Below the pieces are notes generated by a model. The model had not been told where the DNA came from, made no database searches, and worked only from the letters and a program-made list of their open reading frames with translations. Shown piece after piece: positions 17,043 to 24,613 of a DNA stretch of 64,000 nt (position 1 is the stretch's first letter; each line of letters begins with the position of its first letter). The stretch is from positions 1 through 64,000 of the forward strand of contig JBALXI010000015.1 in assembly GCA_036960605.1 (NCBI GenBank), written 5' to 3'. The position numbers were made by a program, and so were the translations under genes. This stretch comes from Oleispira sp036960605. GTDB taxonomy: Bacteria > Pseudomonadota > Gammaproteobacteria > Pseudomonadales > Oceanobacteraceae.

Positions 17043-17061
17043 GGGAATTATTATCATTAAG
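17043..17061. promoter_or_regulatory. Candidate Fur box upstream of di-heme peroxidase
   Basis: GGGAATTATTATCATTAAG matches the 19-base Fur consensus at about 13 positions, all but two of them in the core. It lies 60-79 bases before the peroxidase start. A dyad GTTTCA-N6-TGAAAC (17061-17078) follows. Iron control of a heme enzyme would make sense; this is pattern matching only. Confidence 0.4.
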
Positions 17062-17121
17062 TTTCAACTTTGTGAAACTCAGGATATAATGACATTTTCA
17101 TGAACCCTGTAGGCTTGCTGT

Positions 17122-18282
17122 ATGTTTGTACGTTGGACTGTGTATTTATTGGCTCTGTTTGTTAGTTACTCGCCAAGTGCTGCTGAAGCGGAGTCAGGCG
17201 TGATAAAACCTGATATGACACAGCTGGTTTTAGGCAAGTTGATCTTTGAAGATCCACAGCTTTCATCCCCGCGTGGACAGTCTTGTGCTAGTTGCCACCA
17301 GTCAGAGCAAGCTTTTGCAGACCCAGGCAAGGCCGTTAGTCCTGGCGCTAACCCCATGTTATTTGGTAATCGAAATGCGCCATCCATTGCCTATGTGAAA
17401 TTTAACCCTGAGCTCTTTTGGAATAAAGAAGAGTCTTTATGGATGGGCGGTTTTTTTCATGATGGCCGCGCTAAAACATTACAAGAGCAAGCAGGTGGTC
17501 CGTTTTTGAATCCTCTGGAAATGGGAAATAAAACGATGGCCGAGCTGGTTGTGAAAGTAAAAGCGGCTGCTTATGCCCCCCTTTTTGAGCAGTACTATGG
17601 CCATGATATTTGGTCGAATGTGGATAATGCATTTGCTGCCATCACCGCTGCCATTGTGGTATATGAAAAAGGTCCAGAATTCGCTTCTTTTGATTCCAAA
17701 TACGATCTTTATTTACAAGGGAGAGTGCATTTAAGTGCACAAGAAAAAGAAGGCTTAGCATTATTTGAAGCGGAAGATAAAGGCAATTGCGCTGCGTGTC
17801 ATCCGAGTCAAGTCAGTGCTGAAAACCCACGCCCGTTATTTACCGATTACAGTTATGACAACCTGGGTCAGCCAGCGAATAAAACGCTTAATTTTTATCA
17901 ACAGAGTACGCTGTATAATCCCGATGGCGACAAGTACATTGATTTTGGTTTAGCCAATAATCCTCATATTGATAATGCCGATGAAGAGAAGGGGAAAATT
18001 AAAGTTCCTAGCTTACGTAATATCGAAAAAACAGCTCCGTATTTTCATAATGGTGGATTTACATCGTTAACAGAAGTCGTAGAATTTTATAATGAACGTG
18101 ATATCGATATTAAGAATTCCCTGGCTAATCGCCGTTGGGCGAATGCAGAAGTTAATGAAAATATTAATGACGAAGAACTGGGAGACTTGAAATTGAGCGC
18201 GGACGAAGTCGATGCGATCGTGGCATTTATGAAAACGTTAACGGATGGCTACCAAATGACGAAGGTGGCAGCAGAGCATTAA
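17122..18282 (+). CDS. Di-heme cytochrome c peroxidase / MauG family protein
   Basis: A 386-residue periplasmic protein with signal peptide (about 1-24). It has two c-type heme-binding motifs: CASCH near residue 55 and CAACH near residue 224. The family motif 'FFHDGRAKTLQEQAGGPFLNPLEMGN' in the N-terminal half and 'KVPSLRNIEKTAPYFHNGGFTSL' in the C-terminal half match the CcpA/MauG fold. Family members reduce hydrogen peroxide with electrons from small cytochromes or carry out oxidative protein modification. The more exact role is unclear. A Fur-like site and a duplicated -10-like element lie upstream. Confidence 0.92.
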   Translation: MFVRWTVYLLALFVSYSPSAAEAESGVIKPDMTQLVLGKLIFEDPQLSSPRGQSCASCHQSEQAFADPGKAVSPGANPMLFGNRNAPSIAYVKFNPELFWNKEESLWMGGFFHDGRAKTLQEQAGGPFLNPLEMGNKTMAELVVKVKAAAYAPLFEQYYGHDIWSNVDNAFAAITAAIVVYEKGPEFASFDSKYDLYLQGRVHLSAQEKEGLALFEAEDKGNCAACHPSQVSAENPRPLFTDYSYDNLGQPANKTLNFYQQSTLYNPDGDKYIDFGLANNPHIDNADEEKGKIKVPSLRNIEKTAPYFHNGGFTSLTEVVEFYNERDIDIKNSLANRRWANAEVNENINDEELGDLKLSADEVDAIVAFMKTLTDGYQMTKVAAEH

Positions 18283-18408
18283 GAATCGCTTTGATCGACA
18301 AAACCTAAGCTATAGATTTTATCACTAATACTCATATTCAGACGTTTAGCCGCCAGCTCTTGGTTGATACCGTTGTCTGGCAGGCAATCTAAAATGACTT
18401 CTTTTTCT
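18279..18408 (-). pseudogene. Decayed C-terminal fragment of an AraC-family regulator
   Basis: On the minus strand, one frame reads EKEVILDCLPDNGINQ. After a one-base shift near 18360 it continues ELAAKRLNMS, the first helix-turn-helix of AraC-type regulators. That runs directly into ISDKIYSLGFVDQSD, which resembles the start of the second ('IAYSLGFSDQS'). The helices normally between them are missing, no start codon is present, and the frame ends in TAA inside the stop of the peroxidase gene. So this looks like a relic with a frameshift, an internal deletion and both ends lost. Confidence 0.5.
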
Positions 18409-18450
18409 CATAATCTTGACCTTGTATAAGCATTTTCCAGGTTCAAAAAA

Positions 18451-18527
18451 GGTTAACTAGCACAAGCGCTAGCTTTACCTACACTTAATAAGACAGTGAT
18501 CGAATTTGACCTGACTTATTAAGTGTA
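18451..18527. repeat. Two stem-loops before the 18532 gene
   Basis: CTAGC (18457-18461) pairs with GCTAG (18468-18472). A longer perfect repeat, TACACTTAATAAG (18480-18492) / CTTATTAAGTGTA (18515-18527), has a 22-base spacer; its right arm ends four bases before the next start codon. The longer repeat could be an operator, a translation-control hairpin, or the ends of a small lost element next to the AraC relic. Confidence 0.6.
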
Positions 18528-18531
18528 TTCT

Positions 18532-18888
18532 ATGAACCATAATGATCCCTATGTATTCAGTCGTGGCAGCCTTAAGCTGACTTACGACTTGCTCAGACAC
18601 ATCAATCCCTCTTTGGCTTTGACCATTCGTAATATGACCTCACTATCTCCTTTACCCAAATTAGAAGGGGATGTGGATAACTCGATCACCGATTGCTTCT
18701 TAATTGACCTTGATTCCTTTCAAGTGAGAGCGGTGGTAGAAGGACTTATCAAGCGCAGCCAGTTAAGCTCAGTAGAAGATGCGGGTATGAAGGTGGTCGC
18801 CCAGGCCTTAATTGAAGATTGGATTGTATTAGCCCATGAAATGGTTGAAGCGCTTAGTGATGATGATAAAGAAAAATTAGGCCTATAA
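18532..18888 (+). CDS. Unknown small cytoplasmic protein
   Basis: A 118-residue acidic, probably helical protein with no signal peptide or membrane segment. I do not recognise a family. The ATG at 18532 is preferred to a GTG at 18523, which is inside the inverted repeat; neither has a clear ribosome site. It lies 24 bases before a hybrid sensor kinase in the same direction, so the two are probably co-transcribed and it may modulate that kinase (inference). Confidence 0.65.
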   Translation: MNHNDPYVFSRGSLKLTYDLLRHINPSLALTIRNMTSLSPLPKLEGDVDNSITDCFLIDLDSFQVRAVVEGLIKRSQLSSVEDAGMKVVAQALIEDWIVLAHEMVEALSDDDKEKLGL

Positions 18889-18912
18889 TGGCTTTTAATT
18901 TACCTAGATCAA

Positions 18913-21378
18913 GTGGGCGTAGCGGTGGGTATTAAACCAAAGATTCTGTTACTAGTGGGCTTGATGATCACCTTGATGGTGACGATTACGACCCTAATTA
19001 TTAGTCAACATACTCAGCAATTAAGCCGAGATATGTCTTATCGTATCGCCGAAGAAACCGCTCATCGCTATAGTCAGCAAGTAAAAGCTATATTAGATAA
19101 AAGTATGGAGGATGCTCGTTTATTAACGATTACTTTTAAGCAGCTGCAAAAGGTCTCGATTAATCGCCAAGTACTTGATGAAATATTAATAGAAACGACT
19201 CGTAAGGGTGACTATGTTTTTGGCAGTTGGACGCTGTGGGAACCGGATGCCTATGATGGACTAGACGCAAGTTTTGTTAATAAACCAGGACATGATGAAA
19301 CTGGGCGGGTGAACTCTTATTGGCATTGGCAAGGGGATGACATTGTTAATGAACCTTCTGTTGGTTGGCAATCGAGCAGTTGGTATCAAACCCCTAAACA
19401 GCGAATGAAAGAAACACTGGTTGATCCTTATATTTATCAAGTTTCAGGTCAAGATTCTTTGTTAATCAGTGTCATCAGTCCGATTATTATCAATGGTCTA
19501 TTCCAAGGTATTACGGGGATCGATGTCAAGATACATGCCCTTCAAGAAATGGTCAGTAAACTGCGGGTATTGGACAGTGGCTATACCACGTTAATTGCCA
19601 ATAATGGAATCTATGCTGCCCATCCGGATAAAACATTAATTGGTAAGGGGATGCCCTCTTCGGCAGTCAATGACCCACTATTAACAGCGATTCGGTCTGG
19701 ATTGAGGTTTGAATCGTTAATTGAAAAAGATGAATTGCTAGCGGAATCAGCTTTCCGAATTTCTATTCCTATTCTGTTATCAGAAACAGAAAGTCCTTGG
19801 GGGCTGGTGGTTACTATTCCTAATAGTGAGATCATTGCTCCTAGTAAAGTTATCGGTCGCTCAATTTTGTTGATTGGTCTAGTGAGCGGCATATTAATGC
19901 TGATTATTCTTACCTTACTTGTACGAAAAATCATTACTCCGATAACGCGTATGACGCAAAGCCTTTCTTCTATTGCCGGCAGTCATAGTCGGATAATTCC
20001 GCAGTTAAAAGTGACCAGTCATGATGAGGTTGGGATGTTAGCGTCTTCTTTCAATATATTAGCGACTGATCTAAATGACTCCCACAGTGAGCTTGAAAGA
20101 GTCAATAAAGATATATTACGCTTAAATATTGATTTGGAAATCCGTGTCGCTAAGAGGACTGAAGAATTATCAAATAGCAATGCTGAGTTGTTACAAGCGA
20201 TGGCTGCTGCCGATGCCGCGAATAAGGCTAAAAGTCGATTTTTAGCCCATATGAGCCATGAATTACGCACCCCTTTGAATGCTATTTTAGGGCTGTCTGA
20301 ATTGATGTGTATGGATAAAGACTTATCCCCTAAGCACGCCAATAATTTAAATATTATTAATAATAGTGGTGAGCATTTACTGGCGATGATTAATGATGTT
20401 CTCGATTTATCAAAAATTGAATCGGGAAATGTTGAGATTAAGAAAGATGTAATTAAATTACATGAGTTTTTGAATGATATTTTTAGAATGATGTCTGTGC
20501 ATGCTGGTAAGAAAGATATTAGCTTAGATGCCGACTTTATTTTAACGGATAATGTTCAAGTATTAGCCGATGAGGGAAAGTTACGACAGGTCTTGATCAA
20601 CCTTATTAATAACGCAATTAAATTTACTGCTGAGGGTGGGGTCAATTTAAAATGCTATTTTGAAGAGGATCATAATAACGAAGATGCCATTCTAATACTT
20701 GAGATAATTGATACCGGAATAGGTATTGCTATAGAACATTTGGACGATATATTTAAGCCCTTTATTCAGCTTGATAATACTGTCGAGGGAGAGGAAGGGA
20801 CAGGCTTAGGGTTAGCCATCTCTCATAATTATATACAAATAATGGGAGGGGTGTTGAATGCCTCTCGCCGTCCTGATCAGGGTATGACATTTAAAATACG
20901 CTTACCGGTTAACCTAGTCGATAACAGGATTGAAGAGACGATTGATCAACAGGGTAAGCTCGGCAAAGGAAAAGTAAGTTCTATTGCTCAAGGACAGGAT
21001 GATTTTCGTATATTAATCGTTGAAGATTCTGCCGAGAATCGGCTGCTATTAGGCGCCATATTACGCCGAGTAGGGATAAACTATAAAGAGGCGGTAAATG
21101 GTGAGGAAGCCATTGAGACCTTTCAGTATTGGCAACCTGACCTAATCTGGATGGATATGCGTATGCCTGTTAAGGACGGATATCAGGCGACTCAAGAAAT
21201 TCGCCAGCTACCAGGCGGCGATCAAGTAAAGATTATTGCTTTGACTGCGAGTGCCTTTAAAGAGGAGCAATCACAAATATTAGCGGCGGGTTGTGATGCT
21301 CTATTGCTCAAACCTTACAAACCTCAACAAATCTATTCTATTTTAGCACAGCAGTTAGGCGTGAAATTTGAGTATTGA
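18913..21378 (+). CDS. Hybrid sensor histidine kinase with Cache sensor, HAMP and receiver
   Basis: An 821-residue inner-membrane kinase. In order: membrane helix (about 10-30), a periplasmic double Cache domain (about 45-300; 'TLWEPDAYDG', 'LLISVISPIIINGLFQGITGIDV'), a second helix (about 315-335), HAMP (about 340-390), coiled coil, HisKA ('FLAHMSHELRTPLNAILG'), HATPase ('NAIKFTA', 'DTGIGI', 'GTGLGLA') and a C-terminal receiver with 'IVEDSAEN', phospho-Asp in 'LIWMDMRMPVKDG' and Lys in 'LLKPYKP'. Cache domains bind small extracellular metabolites; the ligand is not predictable here. The GTG start at 18913 is uncertain because it lacks a clear ribosome site. Confidence 0.92.
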   Translation: MGVAVGIKPKILLLVGLMITLMVTITTLIISQHTQQLSRDMSYRIAEETAHRYSQQVKAILDKSMEDARLLTITFKQLQKVSINRQVLDEILIETTRKGDYVFGSWTLWEPDAYDGLDASFVNKPGHDETGRVNSYWHWQGDDIVNEPSVGWQSSSWYQTPKQRMKETLVDPYIYQVSGQDSLLISVISPIIINGLFQGITGIDVKIHALQEMVSKLRVLDSGYTTLIANNGIYAAHPDKTLIGKGMPSSAVNDPLLTAIRSGLRFESLIEKDELLAESAFRISIPILLSETESPWGLVVTIPNSEIIAPSKVIGRSILLIGLVSGILMLIILTLLVRKIITPITRMTQSLSSIAGSHSRIIPQLKVTSHDEVGMLASSFNILATDLNDSHSELERVNKDILRLNIDLEIRVAKRTEELSNSNAELLQAMAAADAANKAKSRFLAHMSHELRTPLNAILGLSELMCMDKDLSPKHANNLNIINNSGEHLLAMINDVLDLSKIESGNVEIKKDVIKLHEFLNDIFRMMSVHAGKKDISLDADFILTDNVQVLADEGKLRQVLINLINNAIKFTAEGGVNLKCYFEEDHNNEDAILILEIIDTGIGIAIEHLDDIFKPFIQLDNTVEGEEGTGLGLAISHNYIQIMGGVLNASRRPDQGMTFKIRLPVNLVDNRIEETIDQQGKLGKGKVSSIAQGQDDFRILIVEDSAENRLLLGAILRRVGINYKEAVNGEEAIETFQYWQPDLIWMDMRMPVKDGYQATQEIRQLPGGDQVKIIALTASAFKEEQSQILAAGCDALLLKPYKPQQIYSILAQQLGVKFEY

Positions 21379-21446
21379 GCTAGTGAGTTAAGCTCAGCAA
21401 AATGGTATTCTAGCGGCCTTTATAACAACCCTTGCTAGGAAGCCAC

Positions 21447-22331
21447 GTGAAGAATCTCGCTGTTCATATCGGTATAGGCCTTATTCGCTTAGTCTCATTT
21501 TTACCGCTGCCTGCTGCCCATGCTTTAGGCGCCGCAATTGGTAAAATTTTATGGTTCACGGATATCGCTCGTGTTGCGAAAATTAACTTACGAATTTGTT
21601 ACCCTGACTACAGTGATAGTCAGATAGAGCAGCTTGCGCGTAAAAGCTTGATCGCCTTAGGCAAAACTTATGCTGAAATGGGCATGTCTTGGATGTGGCC
21701 TATCCCGAAAGTGCAAAAATTGATCACTAAGGTAGAAGGCTTAGAATACCTTGAAAAGGCGCTGGAAGACAAAAATGGCATTATCTTACTGGCCCCACAC
21801 TTAGGTAATTGGGAAGTCTTAAATCACTTTTTCCGCCAGCATTTATTTATGACGGTGATGTACCAACCGCCAAGAATTCCAGCATTGGATAAGTTTATTT
21901 TTAATACCCGTAAACGTGTTGATGTTGGCCTTGTGCCAGCAGGACGTAGTGGGGTTGAGGCCTTGTATCAGCTATTGAACGATAAGGGTGTGGTTGCGGT
22001 ATTGCCAGATCAAGAACCAGGATTAAAAAGCGGAGTATTTGCTCCCTTCTTTGGTCAAACAGCATTAACCGGTAAGTTGATCGGTGAACTGGCTAACAAT
22101 ACTCCAGCTTTCTTATTGTGCTGTTATGCCAAGCGTTTAGACGATGGCAGCTATGGCGTGGTTTTAAAACCTGCGAATGAAGATATTCGTAATACCGATG
22201 AAGTCGCTGCTGCGACGGCTCTTAATGACAGTATTGCTGAGTGTATTAACGATTGCCCCGAGCAGTATCAGTGGAATTACAAACGCTTCCGCCGCCAGCC
22301 TGAAGGTCGTTCTAACTTATATAAAAAGTAG
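21447..22331 (+). CDS. lpxL: Lipid A biosynthesis acyltransferase (LpxL/HtrB family)
   Basis: A 294-residue membrane-associated enzyme adding a secondary acyl chain to the lipid A precursor, at the inner face of the cytoplasmic membrane. The acyltransferase motif H-x4-E is seen in 'LLAPHLGNWEVLNHF', and 'VAVLPDQEPGLKSGVFAPFFG' and the C-terminal 'QYQWNYKRFRRQPEG' are family hallmarks. The GTG at 21447 is preferred to a TTG at 21432 because AGGAAG lies about six bases before it. LpxM is a possible alternative. It ends at a terminator. Confidence 0.85.
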   Translation: MKNLAVHIGIGLIRLVSFLPLPAAHALGAAIGKILWFTDIARVAKINLRICYPDYSDSQIEQLARKSLIALGKTYAEMGMSWMWPIPKVQKLITKVEGLEYLEKALEDKNGIILLAPHLGNWEVLNHFFRQHLFMTVMYQPPRIPALDKFIFNTRKRVDVGLVPAGRSGVEALYQLLNDKGVVAVLPDQEPGLKSGVFAPFFGQTALTGKLIGELANNTPAFLLCCYAKRLDDGSYGVVLKPANEDIRNTDEVAAATALNDSIAECINDCPEQYQWNYKRFRRQPEGRSNLYKK

Positions 22332-22367
22332 TTCGGTCTGTATTTAAAGCAATTTCTTATATTTTAT

Positions 22368-22406
22368 ACCAGCGCTTCCCTCTCTTAATTTTAGGCGCTG
22401 GTTTTG
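22368..22406 (+). terminator. Terminator of lpxL
   Basis: The perfect arms ACCAGCGC (22368-22375) / GCGCTGGT (22395-22402) are followed by TTTGTTTC. The loop is 19 bases. It sits between lpxL and rhlE. Confidence 0.65.
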
Positions 22407-22440
22407 TTTCTAGCGCCGTTAGTCGCTAAGGTTATTTATT

Positions 22441-23754
22441 ATGTCCTTTTCCTCGTTAAATTTAGATGCACGCTTAATGTCAGGGCTGACAGCGGCGGGT
22501 TATGACAACCCAACACCGATTCAGACTGCGGCAATTCCGGCATTATTAGCAGGGAAAGATGTTATGGCTGGGGCGCAAACCGGTACCGGTAAAACCGCCG
22601 CGTTTGCCTTGCCAATTTTGCACAATTTATTAGCCATACGGGAAGCTAATCCATTAGCCTCTGATGAAGTGCAGCCGTTGCGTGCCTTAGTATTGGTACC
22701 GACCCGGGAATTGGCTCAGCAAGTCTATAAGAGCTTTGTGAAATACGGTGATGATACCGGCTTAACCAGTGCAATCGCTTATGGCGGCGTGAGTATTAAT
22801 TCACAAGTGAATGCCTTAGCAGAAGGCGTTGATGTTCTAGTAGCCACCCCTGGGCGTTTATTAGACTTAATGCATAAAGAAGCTGTGAGCTTATCGAAGT
22901 TACAGTTTTTGGTATTTGATGAAGCAGATCGTATGTTGGATATGGGCTTTATTATTGATATTCAGCGTATCTTAAAGCATGTGCCGAATGCTCGTCAGAC
23001 CATGCTGTTCTCCGCGACCTTCAATGAAGAAATCTTCACGTTAAGTAAAAATATTCTTAAAAACCCTGAGCTAATCGAAGTGGATGCACGTAATACCACG
23101 GCCTCGAAAGTTGAGCAGATGGTGTATGTGGTCGATGAAGACAAAAAACGTGAACTGACGTCGTTCATGATTGGCTCGAAGAATTGGCAGCGGGTTCTAA
23201 TTTTTGTACGTACCAAGCAGGGTGCTGATGACCTTGCGAAAGAGATGTGCAAAGACGGCATTAAAACCCAATCGATTCATGGCGATAAGTCTCAAGGCGC
23301 CCGTGAGCGTGCATTAGAAGAATTCAAAGAAGGCAAGGTGCGTGCGTTGGTGGCTACCGATGTCGCCGCGCGTGGTTTGGATATTCAGCAATTACAGTAT
23401 GTGATTAACTACGAATTACCGTACATCGCAGAAGACTATATTCACCGTATTGGTCGTACTGGCCGTGCAGGATTAGAAGGCTTAGCGGTTTCTTTGATGA
23501 GTATGGGGGAAGAGTACTTATTAGAAGAGATTGAAGCGGTATTGGATAATCGCGTTCCACAATCTTGGTACCCAGGTTACGAGCCTGACTTAACCAAGCC
23601 AGTACCGAAGAATAAAAAGAATTCTCGCAGTGCGCAAAAAGGTCGCCAAAAAGATCGGGCTTATGGAGAGAAAACTGGTAATCGGTCGAGTGCTAGCTCT
23701 AATAGTAATAAGGGCGCCAATAATCGCTCAGGTGGCCGTACTAATCGCCGCTGA
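22441..23754 (+). CDS. rhlE: DEAD-box ATP-dependent RNA helicase, RhlE type
   Basis: A 437-residue RNA helicase. Motifs in order: Q motif 'NPTPIQTAAIPALL', Walker A 'GAQTGTGKTAAF', 'PTRELAQQ', 'ATPGRLLDL', 'DEADRMLDMGF', 'SATFN', then the second RecA-like domain with 'VATDVAARGLDI' and 'HRIGRTGRAG'. The N-terminus 'MSFSSLNLDARLMSGLTAAGY' matches E. coli RhlE. The last ~50 residues are a basic, Asn/Ser/Arg-rich tail that binds RNA without specificity. It works in ribosome assembly and RNA turnover in the family. Confidence 0.93.
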   Translation: MSFSSLNLDARLMSGLTAAGYDNPTPIQTAAIPALLAGKDVMAGAQTGTGKTAAFALPILHNLLAIREANPLASDEVQPLRALVLVPTRELAQQVYKSFVKYGDDTGLTSAIAYGGVSINSQVNALAEGVDVLVATPGRLLDLMHKEAVSLSKLQFLVFDEADRMLDMGFIIDIQRILKHVPNARQTMLFSATFNEEIFTLSKNILKNPELIEVDARNTTASKVEQMVYVVDEDKKRELTSFMIGSKNWQRVLIFVRTKQGADDLAKEMCKDGIKTQSIHGDKSQGARERALEEFKEGKVRALVATDVAARGLDIQQLQYVINYELPYIAEDYIHRIGRTGRAGLEGLAVSLMSMGEEYLLEEIEAVLDNRVPQSWYPGYEPDLTKPVPKNKKNSRSAQKGRQKDRAYGEKTGNRSSASSNSNKGANNRSGGRTNRR

Positions 23755-23803
23755 GGGTAGCTGATCGCTGCTTCCTTGTTGAAAGTTTTTATTGATCATA
23801 TAT

Positions 23804-23834
23804 AAATAGCCACTTATATAGCGCGGCTATTTTT
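23804..23834 (+). terminator. Terminator of rhlE
   Basis: AAATAGCC (23804-23811) / GGCTATTT (23825-23832) with a 13-base loop, the 3' arm running into a T tract. It lies 50 bases after the rhlE stop. Confidence 0.75.
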
Positions 23835-23876
23835 CGTGATTGATTTGTTTTATTTTTTTAGTATTTTGAGAATTCT

Positions 23877-24536
23877 ATGTCTAGCGCTTTCGCGTCTCGT
23901 TTCCAATTGGTTGTTGATCAATTAGCCCAAGGTAATAAAAAACACTTTGCCGAAATTACCGGTAAATCCGCGTCGCATATTTATAAAATATGCCGAGGTA
24001 TGAGTCGTCCATCGATGGCGTACTTGCAAGAGTTGTATGATGAGTACAAGGTCGATTTAACCTGGTTATTAACCGGCGAGCAAAGCGCTGGCGCTCAAGT
24101 TGCGGGTACACCTAATAATAGTGAACTGGTGTTTGCCCCTATGTTTGATGTGCAAGCTTCCGCAGGCATGGGAAGTGAAGTTATCGCAGAGGACGTTGAA
24201 GATTATTTTGCTTTTAATAAATCGTTCTTATCACGCCAGTTAAATGTTTCTAGCGAAGAACTCGTATTCGTCACTATTAGTGGTGACAGTATGCTGCCGA
24301 CGTTACATGATAGCGATCGAGTGCTGGTGGATATGTCACAAAAAACGGTTAGCCACGAAGGCTTGTATTTATTACAAAGTGAAGATGGATTAATGGCCAA
24401 GCGTTTAAGTGATAACAAAGGATCATTACGTGTTGTTAGTGATAATCCTGAATATGAAAACTGGACGATCGAAGCGTCTGCTAGAGAAGCTAATCCTATC
24501 GCCGGTAAAATTGTTTGGTGTGCGCGGGCTATTTAA
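23877..24536 (+). CDS. Helix-turn-helix repressor with S24 (LexA-like) autoprotease domain
   Basis: A 219-residue protein. Residues 1-65 are an HTH DNA-binding domain ('FAEITGKSASHIYKICRGMSRPSMAYLQEL'), although the hydrophobic pattern is looser than in Cro/C1 proteins. Residues 85-219 are an S24 peptidase: an Ala-Gly cleavage site in 'VQASAGMGSE', catalytic Ser in 'SGDSMLPTL' and Lys in 'GLMAKRLSD'. In LexA and CI-type repressors, RecA filaments trigger self-cleavage and derepression. No phage genes lie around it, so it may be a chromosomal stress regulator. No SOS box is visible in front of it. Confidence 0.87.
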   Translation: MSSAFASRFQLVVDQLAQGNKKHFAEITGKSASHIYKICRGMSRPSMAYLQELYDEYKVDLTWLLTGEQSAGAQVAGTPNNSELVFAPMFDVQASAGMGSEVIAEDVEDYFAFNKSFLSRQLNVSSEELVFVTISGDSMLPTLHDSDRVLVDMSQKTVSHEGLYLLQSEDGLMAKRLSDNKGSLRVVSDNPEYENWTIEASAREANPIAGKIVWCARAI

Positions 24537-24613
24537 TAAGAAGAAATTTTAAATCCGCCTGGTCCATCATTGGTCAATGATAGGTAGAGTACGAAACAGA
24601 AGGTTGAAGAGTC

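Noticed and set aside
23877..24536. Prophage or integrated element around the S24 repressor
   Set aside because: Neighbours are rhlE and a chemoreceptor; no integrase, attachment repeats or structural genes are present.
24565..24580. Terminator after the S24 repressor gene (ATCATTGGTCAATGAT)
   Set aside because: The stem is short and has no T tract; kept out as unsupported.
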